This document shows positions 14,628 through 14,727 of a DNA stretch of 14,727 nucleotides, piece by piece. The notes beneath the pieces were generated by a model that did no database searches, was not told where the DNA came from, and saw only the letters and a list, made by a program, of their open reading frames with translations. Position 1 is the first letter of the stretch. Each line of letters starts with the position of its first letter. The position numbers and the translations under genes are program-made. The stretch comes from JALYUA01 sp038229875 (GTDB lineage Bacteria; Acidobacteriota; Thermoanaerobaculia; UBA5066; Gp7-AA6), in the NCBI GenBank assembly GCA_038229875.1, contig JBBROA010000100.1:1-14727 (forward strand). The letters are read 5' to 3'.

Positions 14628-14727
14628 GGGGGCGAAACGGCTTCGACGGGGACGAGCACGCGTTAGGTTGCATGCCGAGGCCTCACCTACCTCGTTAAAA
14701 GGTGAAAAATGATAGCTGCCAATAACA
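14628..14727 (+). ncRNA. ssrA: tmRNA (SsrA), 5' part, cut by the window edge
   Basis: The mature 5' end GGGGGCGAAACGGCTTCGACG matches the tRNA-like start of tmRNA. The conserved GCATGCCGAGG follows, with pseudoknot 1: CGAGG (14676-14680) pairs with CCTCG (14690-14694), and CACCT (14684-14688) pairs with AGGTG (14700-14704). The sequence ATAGCT then sets the resume codon GCC at 14718-14720, giving a tag that begins Ala-Asn-Asn. tmRNA with SmpB rescues stalled ribosomes by adding this degradation tag. The rest of the tag frame, the other pseudoknots and the 3' acceptor half lie outside the window. Confidence 0.95.

Overview
The window is high-GC bacterial DNA (clearly above 60% by eye) with compact operons, GTG starts mixed with ATG, and lipoprotein and RND-efflux genes of Gram-negative type. 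The gene families recall Acidobacteriota or similar soil and sediment lineages, but this is inference; no marker in the window fixes the phylum. The right edge enters a tmRNA gene (ssrA). No IS, phage or CRISPR signature was seen.

Left region (1-2121, + strand). After about 475 bases without a recognisable gene there is a four-gene operon: a CsoR-type metal-sensing repressor, a small thioredoxin-fold protein, a MerT-like membrane protein with a Cys-Cys pair in its first helix, and a membrane-anchored thioredoxin-like protein. The last gene has an in-frame TGA exactly where the first Cys of a CXXC motif belongs (U-P-T-C), followed at once by a bacterial-type SECIS hairpin. I read it as a 203-residue selenoprotein, not as a truncated ORF. 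A 17-bp C-tract/G-tract palindrome occupies the spacer of a plausible promoter in front of the repressor and is the likely operator.

Middle region. A convergent gene (2187-4391, -) encodes a large lipoprotein with a metzincin-like site in which the first His of HExxH is Gln. Next comes a stretch of gene relics (about 4532-5470): an unrecognised start-less frame, a SnoaL/DUF4440-like gene broken by several one-base deletions, and an opposite-strand C-terminal fragment of an outer-membrane-type protein.

Cus region (5654-12161, + strand). A small exported Cys-rich protein precedes cusC, cusB and cusA homologues, a tripartite Cu(I)/Ag(I) exporter. CusB keeps the three methionines of the N-terminal metal-binding motif, and CusA keeps the heavy-metal RND signature in TM4. 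A 17-bp perfect dyad lies just before cusC.

Right region (12276-14509, - strand). A ceramidase-like membrane hydrolase is broken by two one-base deletions. An intact sterol desaturase/fatty-acid hydroxylase follows, and then a DUF1440-like membrane protein with an internal deletion. The window ends inside tmRNA on the + strand. Overall this is a metal and thiol/selenol stress-defence locus (two separate + strand systems) set among decaying accessory genes.
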